IMG/VR virus record: IMGVR_UViG_3300032053_000211
Coordinates: 1 to 38,109 of that record
Source of the DNA: a virus
Reading direction: 5' to 3' (one strand)
Length of the DNA stretch: 38,109 nucleotides
Within the stretch, counting starts at the first letter, position 1; each line of letters starts with the position of its first letter. Positions 23,115 through 30,844 of this stretch are shown here, in pieces. The notes under the pieces were generated by a model that made no database searches, had not been told where the DNA came from, and was given only the letters and a program-made list of their open reading frames with translations. The translations under genes and the position numbers were made by a program.

Positions 23115-23616
23115 CACGCAAGAGATCATTGCGGAGGCTGTCGCGGCGGAACTAGCAACACCAGCACCGCCCGAACAAGCTGCGCAGATAGCGTTGCCAC
23201 TAGGGGCGGACAAGCCTGCGAATCCGGAGAAGTACCCGTCTCACCGCCCGTCGGGTGCAACGCCAAGGGCGCACAACCCCGACCTGCGCGTCAATGTCAG
23301 TCTGAAGGGGGTGATCCCTGTCGGTCAGTTCGGAAACGTCCAGCCCGAACTCGGCGTCGTTAGTCTTGATCCCTATGGCGATGTCGAGGCGCAGATGCAG
23401 GTCTCGCTGGCCGCAGGACGCATCGCATTCGTGCGGATCGACGACGTTATCCGTGAGCTGGTGGACGACAAGCTAAATAGTGAGCAGGTGGCGGGCGCGC
23501 CCCTGTCGGAGCGGATGACCAAGGTCGAGGAGTTCCTAGAGAAGGCCAAGGTAAACATCAACACGCTCGCGGCGATGGTACGGAGGGCTGCCCCGCCGGA
23601 AACTTCCGAGGCATGA
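22942..23616 (+). CDS. Hypothetical protein starting inside the SSB-like gene
   Basis: A 224-residue protein with GGAGGA (22928-22933) before ATG 22942. Its first 173 nt overlap the end of the SSB-like gene in another frame. Residues 1-100 are rich in Pro, Ser, Thr and Ala, hence probably disordered. Residues about 110-224 look folded (LRVNVSLKGVIPVGQFGNVQPELGV, then a helical RIDDVIRELVDDKL). No known family. The RecA-like gene lies downstream, so a recombination or mediator role is possible. Confidence 0.6.
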   Translation: MDEQAPTTSPRESLRERLMKNDPPDGPPPSPTQDSSVSASTPSPKPPPKVKTPTSPGSTQEIIAEAVAAELATPAPPEQAAQIALPLGADKPANPEKYPSHRPSGATPRAHNPDLRVNVSLKGVIPVGQFGNVQPELGVVSLDPYGDVEAQMQVSLAAGRIAFVRIDDVIRELVDDKLNSEQVAGAPLSERMTKVEEFLEKAKVNINTLAAMVRRAAPPETSEA

Positions 23617-23825
23617 TCTCCGCCTACTGCTATGCCTGCGGGCACTCGCGAGCGATCACTGGCCTGCGAACGTGCAGTGCCTATGTCAAGCCTCCAGGGA
23701 TTGCCTTAGCTGGCACGTGCAGCGGCTGTCAGTTGAGCGTGAGCTTCGTGGTCTCCCCAAGCAAGTATGACGAGCTGGCACGGGCAAGAAAGGTGAGGGA
23801 CGAGCGTGGCAAAGCAAGCCGCTAA
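23613..23825 (+). CDS. Small zinc-ribbon-like protein
   Basis: A 70-residue protein from ATG 23613, overlapping the previous stop (ATGA). Cys pairs YCYACGHS (near residues 6-12) and TCSGCQ (about 35-40) fit a four-Cys zinc ribbon. The last 20 residues are Arg and Lys rich. Its end overlaps the RecA-like start. Function unknown. Confidence 0.6.
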   Translation: MISAYCYACGHSRAITGLRTCSAYVKPPGIALAGTCSGCQLSVSFVVSPSKYDELARARKVRDERGKASR

Positions 23826-24873
23826 AGCACAGCCAGTTGATCGGGTGCGCGAAGTTCGAGAAGAGGTCAACAAGAAGATGAAGGAGACCTCACTGCTGTT
23901 CGGTTCCGATCCCGTACTAAAGCTCAAGGCCATCCCGCTGGGCGTTACTCCACTAGACGATATGCTGGGCGGGGGCTTGGCCCGTGGCCGGTTCTATCTG
24001 GTCGTGGGTCGCCACGCCGTCGGCAAGACGTACTTCACTCAGCTTGCGATCAAGGCAGTGCAGCAGCAGGGTGGGGTGGCGGCCTACATCGACGCGGAGC
24101 GGTGCTACAACGAGGAGTGGTTCCGCAAGGTCGGCATCGATACCGACAATCTGCTGGTGTCACAGCCTGGGACGGGCGAGAAGGCGTTCGACGTCGTGCT
24201 GGCCTTGGCGCGAGCGAGAGTTGATCTCATCGTGGTCGACAGCTTGGCCGCGATGGTGCCCACCGCCGAGGCCGAAGAGGGGATGGACAAGATCGTGGTC
24301 GGCGGGCAGGCGCGCTTGATCAACGGAGGCTGCCGCCGCCTACTGGACGCCAACACCCACAGCGTGGTGCTGTTCACGAACCAGACCAGAGTAGCCATCG
24401 GCGGGCAGCGCCTCGGCGCAGGGGAGACCTTCCCTGGCGGCGTCGGGCAGTTGTTCTGGGCATGGGGCATCGTCCGCGTGACCCGCGAGGGCTGGATAAC
24501 CGAAAAGTCCCCGAAGAAGGGCCAGGATCAGCAACGGGTAGGGTTTAACATGGGGTTCCGCACCGACAAGAACAAGCAGGCTCCGCCCTTCCAGAGCTGT
24601 GTCATCCCGTTCTATTTCCGCACTGGACATCTAGAGCTGACGGCGGGGCTGGTCGACGTCGCCGTAGACCTGAGCTTGATAGGCGGGAAGCCTCCGCACT
24701 ACGAGTTCGAGGATCAAAAGTTCTTCGGCAGGGCCAGGTTGATTGCTTGGCTGGATGAGAATGAGAAAGTCAAAACCCGACTCTGGGCAGCCGTCCACGA
24801 CGCGCTCGAAGGCACCTCGGCTTCAGGGGCCGCCGCCGACGGAGTTGACCAGGCCACATCAGAAGATTCTTAG
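23806..24873 (+). CDS. RecA/UvsX-like recombinase
   Basis: A 355-residue protein from GTG 23806. The RecA fold is clear: Walker A GRHAVGKT (68-75), YIDAER with the conserved Glu (about 98), Walker B LIVVDSLAAM (about 141-150), and FTNQTRVAIGG as the loop near L1/L2. A basic helical N-terminal (about 1-40) and an acidic C-terminal region (ATSEDS) are typical. It forms ATP-bound filaments on single-stranded DNA for strand exchange and repair. It sits between an SSB-like gene and two nuclease genes. Confidence 0.85.
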   Translation: MAKQAAKAQPVDRVREVREEVNKKMKETSLLFGSDPVLKLKAIPLGVTPLDDMLGGGLARGRFYLVVGRHAVGKTYFTQLAIKAVQQQGGVAAYIDAERCYNEEWFRKVGIDTDNLLVSQPGTGEKAFDVVLALARARVDLIVVDSLAAMVPTAEAEEGMDKIVVGGQARLINGGCRRLLDANTHSVVLFTNQTRVAIGGQRLGAGETFPGGVGQLFWAWGIVRVTREGWITEKSPKKGQDQQRVGFNMGFRTDKNKQAPPFQSCVIPFYFRTGHLELTAGLVDVAVDLSLIGGKPPHYEFEDQKFFGRARLIAWLDENEKVKTRLWAAVHDALEGTSASGAAADGVDQATSEDS

Positions 24874-25165
24874 CCTTCTCCAACGGATGGGCTATACAGT
24901 CGTCGCTGAGAAACCGGCGGGGCCATATCGCCTGGATTGCTGGCTGTCGGAGGTTTGGGCCGCGATTGAATACGACGGGCCAGCTCACTGGCGGCGACAG
25001 GACGCAAAGCGCGATGCGTGGTTATGGGATACCTATCGGATTATGGTGTTGCGTGTCACAGATCTGGAGACGCTCGCGCAGGCCATCGCGCCCTTTTTCG
25101 ATGAGGCCCTGCTGACTGTTAGTGAGCGAAAGGTTTACGCGATTGAGCACGGATGGCATGGCTAA
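24755..25165 (+). CDS. DUF559-like PD-(D/E)XK endonuclease
   Basis: About 136 residues, with a nuclease core in the last 100: RPHQKILSLLQRMGY, YRLDCWLSEVWAAIEYDGPAHW and RDAWLWDTYRIMVLRV. The pattern D...(A/V)IEYDG.xHW is that of DUF559/Vsr-like nucleases, which use the acidic residues and a downstream basic one to cut DNA. It overlaps the RecA-like gene by 119 nt; no good ribosome site marks the start, so ATG 24755 is only one option (ATG 24761 and TTG 24845 also fit). A role in recombination, repair or host DNA breakdown is possible. Confidence 0.6.
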   Translation: MRMRKSKPDSGQPSTTRSKAPRLQGPPPTELTRPHQKILSLLQRMGYTVVAEKPAGPYRLDCWLSEVWAAIEYDGPAHWRRQDAKRDAWLWDTYRIMVLRVTDLETLAQAIAPFFDEALLTVSERKVYAIEHGWHG

Positions 25166-25964
25166 CACTGGCGGACTAATCGGGCTGATGCGCTCCTTGG
25201 CGGCGGATGACTGGATCACACCACTGATGGATGAGTATTTTGTGAAGCGGTCGGTCGAGGATTGGTGGTCGCCCAGTTGCTTTCTCCACCCATCCGGCGC
25301 TGTAGACCCCTGCCAGCGCAGCATCCAGCTCGGCCTGCTGGGGCACAAGTCCCCCGTCGAGGCTCGCCTGGGGCGCATCTTCGACACCGGCAAGAGTATG
25401 CACGTTCGCTGGACTGCCTACTTTGCGGAGCAGGGGATGCTGCGGGCGTGGGATATCAAGCTAACGCTGCGCGATCCTCTGATGGTCAGCGGGACGGCAG
25501 ACCTTATTCTCCGCCGCCCTGTTGCGACTCGGAACGAGCTGCTCCTGGGCGACCTGAAGAGTATCTCAAGCGGCGGCTTCAAGCGACTGCCGCCCCCACG
25601 CGACCCTCGCACGAATCTCTACGCGCTGGCCAAGCAGCATGCAAAGTACATCGGGCAGTTGCTGACCTACTTGCGGGCGTGTCCCATCAAGATGGATGGG
25701 TTCTTGCTGTTCGAGGACAAGGATACCCAGGAGTACAAAGTCTACCTGATCGCCTATGAGGAGGCTGTCTGGCGTACGCTGTTGAGTAACGCGGAGGTGG
25801 CTCAGGGGGCCTGCATCGAGAAGCGGCTGATCGCCCCTCCATTCCTGAAGGGCCACCCGCACTGCCGTACGTGCTGGCACCGAGACCCCTGCTTCCGGCT
25901 TCAGGACGGCGACGCGGCCTTGGCGCAGGACATCAAGCGGCGGCTGGGGAGAGCAAAGCGATGA
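25158..25964 (+). CDS. Cas4/RecB-like Fe-S nuclease
   Basis: About 268 residues from ATG 25158; GTG 25122 is an alternative start. Nuclease core: a His in SMHVRW (about 82), SGTADLIL (Asp115), GDLKS (Asp132, Lys134) and QLLTY (Gln157, Tyr161), the PD-(D/E)XK RecB-type set. Four Cys, one early (DPCQRS, about 52) and three late (CRTCWHRDPC, about 226-235), match the 4Fe-4S site of Cas4 and phage Cas4-like exonucleases. It would resect DNA ends for the RecA-like protein. It is not associated with a CRISPR array here. Confidence 0.75.
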   Translation: MANTGGLIGLMRSLAADDWITPLMDEYFVKRSVEDWWSPSCFLHPSGAVDPCQRSIQLGLLGHKSPVEARLGRIFDTGKSMHVRWTAYFAEQGMLRAWDIKLTLRDPLMVSGTADLILRRPVATRNELLLGDLKSISSGGFKRLPPPRDPRTNLYALAKQHAKYIGQLLTYLRACPIKMDGFLLFEDKDTQEYKVYLIAYEEAVWRTLLSNAEVAQGACIEKRLIAPPFLKGHPHCRTCWHRDPCFRLQDGDAALAQDIKRRLGRAKR

Positions 25965-26458
25965 GTGACGAGGCTTGGAGTTACCAAAGTGCCGTGCGGC
26001 ACGCGGAGGAGCTGCTCAAGAAGGGCGCGCTCCCGCTGCCTAAGCGCCCTGCCGGATACGCAGAAGAGTACGAGTGGCCCGAAGACGTCACAGCGCTGAC
26101 CTCGATTCAGCTAGGGCAACTTATGGGAAGGCTGTCGGGCTGGCAGGGCTACGGCTCCAGACTGCTGGGGATGGCCGCGCTAGACTTGCACGCGTTCGAG
26201 ACGATCTACGAGTTGCTGCTGGGGCGCGCGATGGCGAAGGTGGCAAGCGAGAAGCGCCAAGTCAAGGAAGTCCTCAAGGCCGTTGCGGTCGACAGCGATC
26301 CAGTGCTGACCAAGCTCACCCGCGCTCTGGTTACGAAGCGGGCGGTCGTGGAGGCGCTTCAATCACAGATAGAGATTTACAAGTCTCACTACTTCGCCCT
26401 GAGCCGAGAGCAGTCGCGCCGCACCGACGACATCAAGGAGAAGCACTTCGTTGGCTAA
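25961..26458 (+). CDS. Hypothetical helical protein
   Basis: A 165-residue protein starting at ATG 25961, coupled to the previous stop (ATGA), with GGGGAGAG ahead. It appears almost fully helical, with a Lys/Glu-rich C-terminal helix (ALVTKRAVVEALQSQIEIYKSHY). No family is recognised. It lies between the nuclease and a small membrane protein. Confidence 0.6.
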   Translation: MSDEAWSYQSAVRHAEELLKKGALPLPKRPAGYAEEYEWPEDVTALTSIQLGQLMGRLSGWQGYGSRLLGMAALDLHAFETIYELLLGRAMAKVASEKRQVKEVLKAVAVDSDPVLTKLTRALVTKRAVVEALQSQIEIYKSHYFALSREQSRRTDDIKEKHFVG

Positions 26459-26765
26459 CGTGTGGCTATTCGTGCTCCTCGCGTTGGCATGCGGGCAAGG
26501 AGCCGCCATTATCGCTGAGGGCGGCCTGTTCGCCCCTGTGCGGGCGCTGATCCGGAGATTCAGCCCCCTCCTTGGTGACGGGATCAGTTGTCGGACGTGC
26601 GTAGCAACATGGGCGGGCCTGACGCTGGCCCTGTCCGCACGGTTTGCCGACGTGCAGCCTGGAGTGGTCGCTTGGTTTATCGATGGCCTAGCTCTGGCCC
26701 TCGCGGGCCGGACGCTGAGCAGCCTGCCAGACGTCTTCCTGGCGATTCGGAACAGGTTAGAGTAG
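26451..26765 (+). CDS. Small membrane protein with CxxC motif (DUF1360-like)
   Basis: A 104-residue protein from TTG 26451 (AAGGAGAAG ahead; 8-nt overlap with the previous gene). Residues 1-22 and about 45-70 look like membrane segments. CRTCVATWAGLTLAL resembles the DUF1360 motif (Cys-x-x-Cys followed by Trp-Gly). The family function is unknown. TM segments with Cys near the border suggest a membrane-bound role late in infection. Confidence 0.5.
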   Translation: MANVWLFVLLALACGQGAAIIAEGGLFAPVRALIRRFSPLLGDGISCRTCVATWAGLTLALSARFADVQPGVVAWFIDGLALALAGRTLSSLPDVFLAIRNRLE

Positions 26766-26796
26766 AAAAGCCCCCTAGATGGGTCGAGCGGCGAGG

Positions 26797-26802
26797 TATA
26801 AT
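26797..26802 (+). promoter_or_regulatory. Candidate -10 element (TATAAT)
   Basis: A perfect TATAAT in the gap between 26765 and 26838, preceded by GAGG, about 36 nt before the ClpP-like start. No convincing -35 box lies at 15-19 nt upstream. It is a plausible promoter for the protease and following genes. Confidence 0.45.
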
Positions 26803-26837
26803 GAGGCTAATCGAGCTAGCAGAGGGAGAACAATACT

Positions 26838-27665
26838 ATGGCCGAGACTACACCCGAACCGGAACAGCGGCTGAAGGAAGAGCTGCTAGAGGCCAAGCGC
26901 GACCACGTGCGGGCTGAGGCAGAGAAGGCTAAGGCCGAAGCGAGGAAGGCTACCGCCGAGGCGCGGCGCGCGGACAAGGAGACCGAACGGCTCGGCAACG
27001 AAGTGCGCGAGGCCGTGGTTCGGGCCGAGCTGTCCGAGATGGGGCTGGAGCGCGAGCGCACCAAGCGTGAGAAGGAGCTAGCTGCCGACGAGTATCACTT
27101 CACCTACACGTTCAACGGCGTCGTCAGCGACCAGTCCGTGAAGCAGTGCATCGCACAGTTGGCGATCTGGGTACGGACGGTGCCTGAGTGCCCGATCGAG
27201 ATCATCTTCAACAGCCCTGGCGGGGAGATCATCTCCGGCATGACGCTGTTCGACTACATCCAGGTGCTTCGGCGCAAGGGGCACGAGATCACTACGGTTT
27301 CCCTGGGCATGGCCGCTAGCATGGCGGGGATTCTCCTGCAGGCTGGCAGCATGCGCATCATGGGGCGCGAGGCGTGGCTCCTGATCCACGAGGCCAGCTT
27401 CGGCTCAAGCGGCAAGATCGGGGAGATCGAGGACACGGTGAAGTGGGTCAATGCGATCCAGAAGCGCATCCTGCACATTTTCGCCTCCCGTTCCCATATG
27501 ACCGAGCGGCAGATCGCTACCAAGTGGAAGCGCACGGACTGGTGGATCAGCAGCGACGACGCACTCAGGCTCGGCTTCGTTGACGCGATTCTCACCGACG
27601 ACCCCGCCCTGCCCGACGCAGCGACGCCGAAGGCCACGAAGAAGTCCAAGGGATGCCTGAGCTAA
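26838..27665 (+). CDS. ClpP-like serine protease with coiled-coil N-terminus
   Basis: A 275-residue protein. Residues about 1-85 are Ala/Glu/Lys/Arg rich and form a long predicted coiled coil. The rest has the ClpP core: SPGGE (substrate-binding strand), LGMAASMAG with catalytic Ser161, LLIHEASFG with His184, and RTDWWISSDDALRLG with Asp234. Typical ClpP is about 200 residues, so the N-terminal extension is unusual. Phage ClpP-like proteins often act as head maturation proteases next to portal genes; this one lies far from any capsid gene seen. It overlaps the next gene by 13 nt. Confidence 0.8.
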   Translation: MAETTPEPEQRLKEELLEAKRDHVRAEAEKAKAEARKATAEARRADKETERLGNEVREAVVRAELSEMGLERERTKREKELAADEYHFTYTFNGVVSDQSVKQCIAQLAIWVRTVPECPIEIIFNSPGGEIISGMTLFDYIQVLRRKGHEITTVSLGMAASMAGILLQAGSMRIMGREAWLLIHEASFGSSGKIGEIEDTVKWVNAIQKRILHIFASRSHMTERQIATKWKRTDWWISSDDALRLGFVDAILTDDPALPDAATPKATKKSKGCLS

Positions 27666-27835
27666 TCTGGTTTGCCCGAGGCGCTGTCGCGATGGGGGCT
27701 ACTTGGCTGGTCGCGGCACTGCTTGCACCAAGCGCCCTGCTTGCGGGGGCACTACTAGACCGCCGGACGATTGCTGTGGCTGGAGGGCTGGCAGTAGTCG
27801 TCGGCGCTATCCTGGTCGCCGTCGCTGGCGCATAG
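27653..27835 (+). CDS. Small membrane protein, two segments
   Basis: A 60-residue protein that starts inside the end of the protease gene (27653) with AAGGG ahead. Two hydrophobic stretches (about 5-33 and 38-60) are separated by DRR, a holin-like hairpin shape. Membrane localisation is likely; a lysis role is possible but not shown, as the lysin gene is 14 kb away. Confidence 0.5.
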   Translation: MPELIWFARGAVAMGATWLVAALLAPSALLAGALLDRRTIAVAGGLAVVVGAILVAVAGA

Positions 27836-27854
27836 ATGTGGAGGAGTCTGGCCG

Positions 27855-28385
27855 ATGAGCAAACAGCATGATAAGCCTGAGCCTGCGCCGACCGCGCCAG
27901 CAGAACCAAAACCTGCGCCGACCCCGTCGCGCACTGTACTGCTAACCCGCTTTGCGAAGCTGCAGGAGAAGGTGACGAGGTTGACGGATGAGCTGGCGTT
28001 CACTAAGGACGCCATGCTGCTGACGGCGGCTGACCTGCGCGAGGCCTACGGCATCGTCGTCAGCGACGTGGTGCACACTACCCCCACACGGCTGGTTGCC
28101 TCGCCCGTTCCCAGCGTCGCTGCTCCAACGCGGATCGAGGATATCGCGGAGGTAGCGGACGAGCTTCCTACCGTGGCACCGGAGGACAACCCCATGCTCA
28201 GGGCAGCAGCGGTTCAGGGCATCCAGATCGGTAAGCCTAGAACCGCGCCCGCGAGCGAGGCCGAGGTAGAGGAGATTCGCCGAGGCGCAGTGGGCGACCC
28301 CAAGGGGGACGATGCGAAGGGGTTTTCCGCAAACATCAACAAGACCTTTGACAAGGCAGTCAGAGAGGGGCTGGGCAAGAGATGA
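27855..28385 (+). CDS. Hypothetical protein, Pro-rich N-terminus and helical core
   Basis: A 176-residue protein with GGAGG before ATG 27855. Residues 1-25 are rich in Pro, Lys and Glu. A coiled-coil-like helix follows (LLTRFAKLQEKVTRLTDELAF). The remainder is Pro/Ala/Thr rich with acidic patches and ends in a basic helix. No family is recognised. Its stop overlaps the next start. Confidence 0.5.
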   Translation: MSKQHDKPEPAPTAPAEPKPAPTPSRTVLLTRFAKLQEKVTRLTDELAFTKDAMLLTAADLREAYGIVVSDVVHTTPTRLVASPVPSVAAPTRIEDIAEVADELPTVAPEDNPMLRAAAVQGIQIGKPRTAPASEAEVEEIRRGAVGDPKGDDAKGFSANINKTFDKAVREGLGKR

Positions 28386-28969
28386 GCACCATCACCTATT
28401 CTGTTACGGCCAAGGATCGGATCGCCTATCTGGAGGCGCTCGGCGTTGCACGGTTCGAGCCACGCGGCTTTTACGTCGTCGGCGACCCCGTGCTGCGGCT
28501 GCGTGCCCTGAAGGATATCCCGCCTGTTTCCGCGATCTCCCACAGCGATCCGGCGGTCATCGACCTGGTGATGGAGGGCTACGCGGCCTACCTGCCAATG
28601 ATAGAATTCCGATGGTTCATTTGCGGCGCGGCAGCGGCAGCGACCTTCGTTGACCCGCGCGACAAGGAGCATGTTCGCACGATGCTCCTTCTCCTAACCG
28701 AGGCTCTTCTGGACGACTTCGCCAAGGATGGAGAGCCGCCCAAGTTCCCTGCGCTAGCCGCGCACCTGCGGCCCGCCGTTGAGAATTCCTTCTCGCGTGC
28801 GATTGAGAGCGTGGAGCCGTCTGTCTGGCATCAGGTGTTGGCCTACATCGACGGTTTCTGGTGGACTCTGACCCACACGCTTCCGACAACTAAGACTGGC
28901 ACCAAGGCCCTCGCAAAGGCCGAGGACTTTATGCGCCAGGTGACGGACTACGGGATTCTTCCCCAATGA
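28382..28969 (+). CDS. Hypothetical protein
   Basis: A 195-residue protein coupled to the previous gene (ATGA). A short beta part (residues about 1-60) is followed by mixed helices (VRTMLLLLTEALLDDF, WHQVLAYIDGFWWTLTHTL). No motif of known function was found. It is of normal length and codon use for this genome, so it is probably real. Confidence 0.55.
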   Translation: MSTITYSVTAKDRIAYLEALGVARFEPRGFYVVGDPVLRLRALKDIPPVSAISHSDPAVIDLVMEGYAAYLPMIEFRWFICGAAAAATFVDPRDKEHVRTMLLLLTEALLDDFAKDGEPPKFPALAAHLRPAVENSFSRAIESVEPSVWHQVLAYIDGFWWTLTHTLPTTKTGTKALAKAEDFMRQVTDYGILPQ

Positions 28970-28981
28970 AGGAGGAGCAGA

Positions 28982-29281
28982 ATGCCGCGCCACCTACCGG
29001 CGGACGTTGAGCAGCGTCTTATCTCACTCCTGGGGCCGGTTTGCGATGAGATCATAATAGGCCCCCAGGCGGCGCAGTGTATCCGTGACCGTGTGGCGGC
29101 GTGGCGCTCCAACCTGGGAAGCGGCGGACGCCCGCACACGGTAGATGAGTTGGCGACGATCATGGGCGAATGCCTGTGCCCGCCGTTCTCCATCACCCAA
29201 GCAATCATGGCGTATATGGAAAGCGTCGAAGGCTATAAGTGGGTGCCATCCGCGTTGCGGCGGCGAGAGAGGAACTCCTAG
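28982..29281 (+). CDS. Small hypothetical protein
   Basis: A 99-residue protein from ATG 28982 with AAGGAGGAGC ahead. It has two helical parts (VEQRLISLLGPVCDEIIIG, VDELATIMGEC...) and a basic end (RRRERNS). No family is recognised. It opens a run of very small genes. Confidence 0.5.
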   Translation: MPRHLPADVEQRLISLLGPVCDEIIIGPQAAQCIRDRVAAWRSNLGSGGRPHTVDELATIMGECLCPPFSITQAIMAYMESVEGYKWVPSALRRRERNS

Positions 29282-29282
29282 C

Positions 29283-29477
29283 ATGTGCAAAGTCTTTGCT
29301 GGCTTTGTCTTCAAGGGCGACCTTGATCTAGACGACGAGGGCTACGGCGAGATCATCATCTTCCCTACCCGTGAGGCCGCTGAGGAGGCCCTTGGAGCGA
29401 ACGAGCCGAGTGACGATATCACCGCTGCGCGGATTATGGTGGAGATGGAGAGTGAGGATGACCCCTGTTGTCAGTAA
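29283..29477 (+). CDS. Small acidic hypothetical protein
   Basis: A 64-residue protein from ATG 29283, 1 nt after the previous stop. It is acidic, with KGDLDLDDEGYGEIIIF in the middle and PCCQ at the end. A short alpha/beta domain is likely. No family is recognised. Confidence 0.45.
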   Translation: MCKVFAGFVFKGDLDLDDEGYGEIIIFPTREAAEEALGANEPSDDITAARIMVEMESEDDPCCQ

Positions 29478-29640
29478 CACTGTACCTCGCATTGTCGAGG
29501 GCTGGGTGTACCCTGACGCCTTGACCAACAGCCTGCGTCTGCCGGATACTGGCATAACCATATGGTACTCGCGGCGGCGCGGCATGGTACACGTGGTCGC
29601 CGAGATCAGAACGGAAGAGGAGCTGCGCGAGGATGCTTGA
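29458..29640 (+). CDS. Small hypothetical protein
   Basis: A 60-residue protein. Start at ATG 29458, inside the end of the previous gene, with GGAGATGGAGAG ahead. It looks like a beta-rich domain (WVYPDALTNSL, GITIWYSRRRGMVHVVAEI). It overlaps the following membrane protein gene. Confidence 0.45.
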   Translation: MTPVVSNTVPRIVEGWVYPDALTNSLRLPDTGITIWYSRRRGMVHVVAEIRTEEELREDA

Positions 29641-29914
29641 CCTTATCGCTCCGTGGGCAGACTGGCTCATCACCGGCAGCAACATCGGCCTTAGTGTAGG
29701 GGTCATCCCTATGCTTTGGCAGGGCAGGCATCAGCAGCACGTACCCTACGCAACGAGCATCACCTTTGTGGTGTTGCTGGCAGTCTTGGCCGTGGCATTG
29801 CTCTCTCGCGGCCTGGTGTTTAGTGCTGTGTCAGACGCGACCGCCCTGGGCCTGTGGGCTGGGGTAGCCGGAGAGCGCTGGTGGCAGGGGCGCGCCGCAA
29901 GGAAGACCTTGTGA
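29633..29914 (+). CDS. Small membrane protein
   Basis: A 93-residue protein with about three hydrophobic segments (residues about 4-28, 42-60 and 62-82) and a basic C-terminus (WWQGRAARKTL). Starts at ATG 29633, overlapping the previous gene. A holin-like or other membrane role is possible. No specific family recognised. Confidence 0.55.
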   Translation: MLDLIAPWADWLITGSNIGLSVGVIPMLWQGRHQQHVPYATSITFVVLLAVLAVALLSRGLVFSAVSDATALGLWAGVAGERWWQGRAARKTL

Positions 29915-30009
29915 CAGACCTGTTCTTTCAGGCCCTGCAGATCTGCTCTCTCTGGGCGATGTTTATGGCGCTGGCCGAGATCTGGAGAGTGGTAAACCGC
30001 GATGCCTAA
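29911..30009 (+). CDS. Tiny membrane-segment peptide
   Basis: A 32-residue frame starting at GTG 29911 (GTGA overlap with the previous stop) and ending at TAA 30007-30009, which overlaps the next gene's start region at 30002. It contains one hydrophobic helix (ALQICSLWAMFMALAEIW). The tight coupling on both sides suggests a real gene. Confidence 0.4.
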   Translation: MTDLFFQALQICSLWAMFMALAEIWRVVNRDA

Positions 30010-30295
30010 GTTCCCTGGCGACAAGTCCGAGTGCAACCATGACGTCGAGCGCGACGACGCCACCGCACACGCCTACACGCTAGGCTGCGAGTGGGGCACG
30101 GAGACAACCGTATTCTGCCATGTCTGCATGGAGCAGATCGGCCCCTCTATCCTAGAGTGCGGTATGTGCGGGGCGTCCTGGCAGGAGTGCCTATTCAACG
30201 GCTGCCCTTGGTGCAACGGGTTTATGGGAGCTGGCGAACGCGGTCAACTTCCCCCACAAGGAAAGGGGGTGACATCATGGCCTCTTACACCTTGA
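30002..30295 (+). CDS. Zinc-ribbon-like protein
   Basis: A 97-residue protein from ATG 30002. Many Cys/His pairs: ECNHD, VFCHVCMEQIG, CGMCGAS and CLFNGCPWC. At least two four-residue metal sites are possible. It overlaps the next gene at the 3' end. Function unknown. Confidence 0.6.
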   Translation: MPKFPGDKSECNHDVERDDATAHAYTLGCEWGTETTVFCHVCMEQIGPSILECGMCGASWQECLFNGCPWCNGFMGAGERGQLPPQGKGVTSWPLTP

Positions 30296-30456
30296 TCCCA
30301 GCATACGCTATCCCACGCGGGCGCAAGCACCGGATGCGGAAGGACAAGCTAGAAGACGAAGACGACGACGACCGCCTAGCACGGGCACCTCGTGGGCGGC
30401 GCGAGCGGCGGCAGGACGATAAGCAGCGGAGACAGCATGAACGCCTACCTCGTTGA
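30277..30456 (+). CDS. Small highly charged protein
   Basis: A 59-residue protein from ATG 30277 with AAAGGGGGTGAC ahead. The C-terminal two-thirds is extremely charged, Lys/Arg then Asp/Glu then Arg (RMRKDKLEDEDDDDRLARAPRGRRERR). Such mixed-charge peptides are often disordered and bind nucleic acid. No family is recognised. Confidence 0.45.
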   Translation: MASYTLIPAYAIPRGRKHRMRKDKLEDEDDDDRLARAPRGRRERRQDDKQRRQHERLPR

Positions 30457-30553
30457 TGCCGGTGAGGTTTACGTTTGCCAGGAATACCTGGGCGAGCTAG
30501 GCTCTATCTACGGCGTCTACTACCGCAGCGAGGGCGCGGAGAAGAAGACATGA
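30437..30553 (+). CDS. Tiny Tyr-rich peptide
   Basis: A 38-residue frame from ATG 30437 to TGA 30551-30553, overlapping genes on both sides (ATGA at the 3' end). It is rich in Tyr, Val and Glu (YLVDAGEVYVCQEYLGELG). No function is assigned. It fills a gap that would otherwise lack a gene. Confidence 0.4.
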   Translation: MNAYLVDAGEVYVCQEYLGELGSIYGVYYRSEGAEKKT

Positions 30554-30750
30554 CCGACCGCATGCAGACCCTACTCCGCGAGGCTTCGCGCGCATACCAA
30601 GAGATGAGAAATCCTTTCGACATAGACTTTCTCCACGAGCACACTGTGACTAGTGATGAGTGTGTTGACATAGCCCTGGCCATATCGGATGCCATCGACA
30701 TCTCCCTCCTACACCTGCTGGACGATCTACCCCTTCGCGAGGACGGTTAG
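30550..30750 (+). CDS. Small acidic helical protein
   Basis: A 66-residue protein from ATG 30550, coupled to the previous stop. It is helical and acidic, with VDIALAISDAIDISLLHLLDDLPL near its end. No family is recognised. It is the last gene before a 94-bp gap and the terminase region. Confidence 0.45.
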   Translation: MTDRMQTLLREASRAYQEMRNPFDIDFLHEHTVTSDECVDIALAISDAIDISLLHLLDDLPLREDG

Positions 30751-30753
30751 TGC

Positions 30754-30762
30754 TGGTAAGAT
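30754..30762 (+). promoter_or_regulatory. Candidate extended -10 element before the terminase genes
   Basis: TGGTAAGAT lies in the 94-bp gap between 30750 and 30845. It has the TGnTAnnnT form of an extended -10, and shares TGGTA with the better candidates at 13595 and 21782. No -35 was found. The rest of the gap shows no other clear signal. Confidence 0.3.
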
Positions 30763-30844
30763 ACTACTCGTAGCGGCAATAACTGTTTTACCTGTGGATG
30801 AGTTTTGCTTAGAGGGTCATTGGATGGGGAGATTGTGAGGCGAC

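Noticed and set aside
28452-28461. GGTTCGAGCC, like a tRNA T-arm
   Set aside because: It is inside a coding gene, and no acceptor, D or anticodon arms of a tRNA can be drawn around it.
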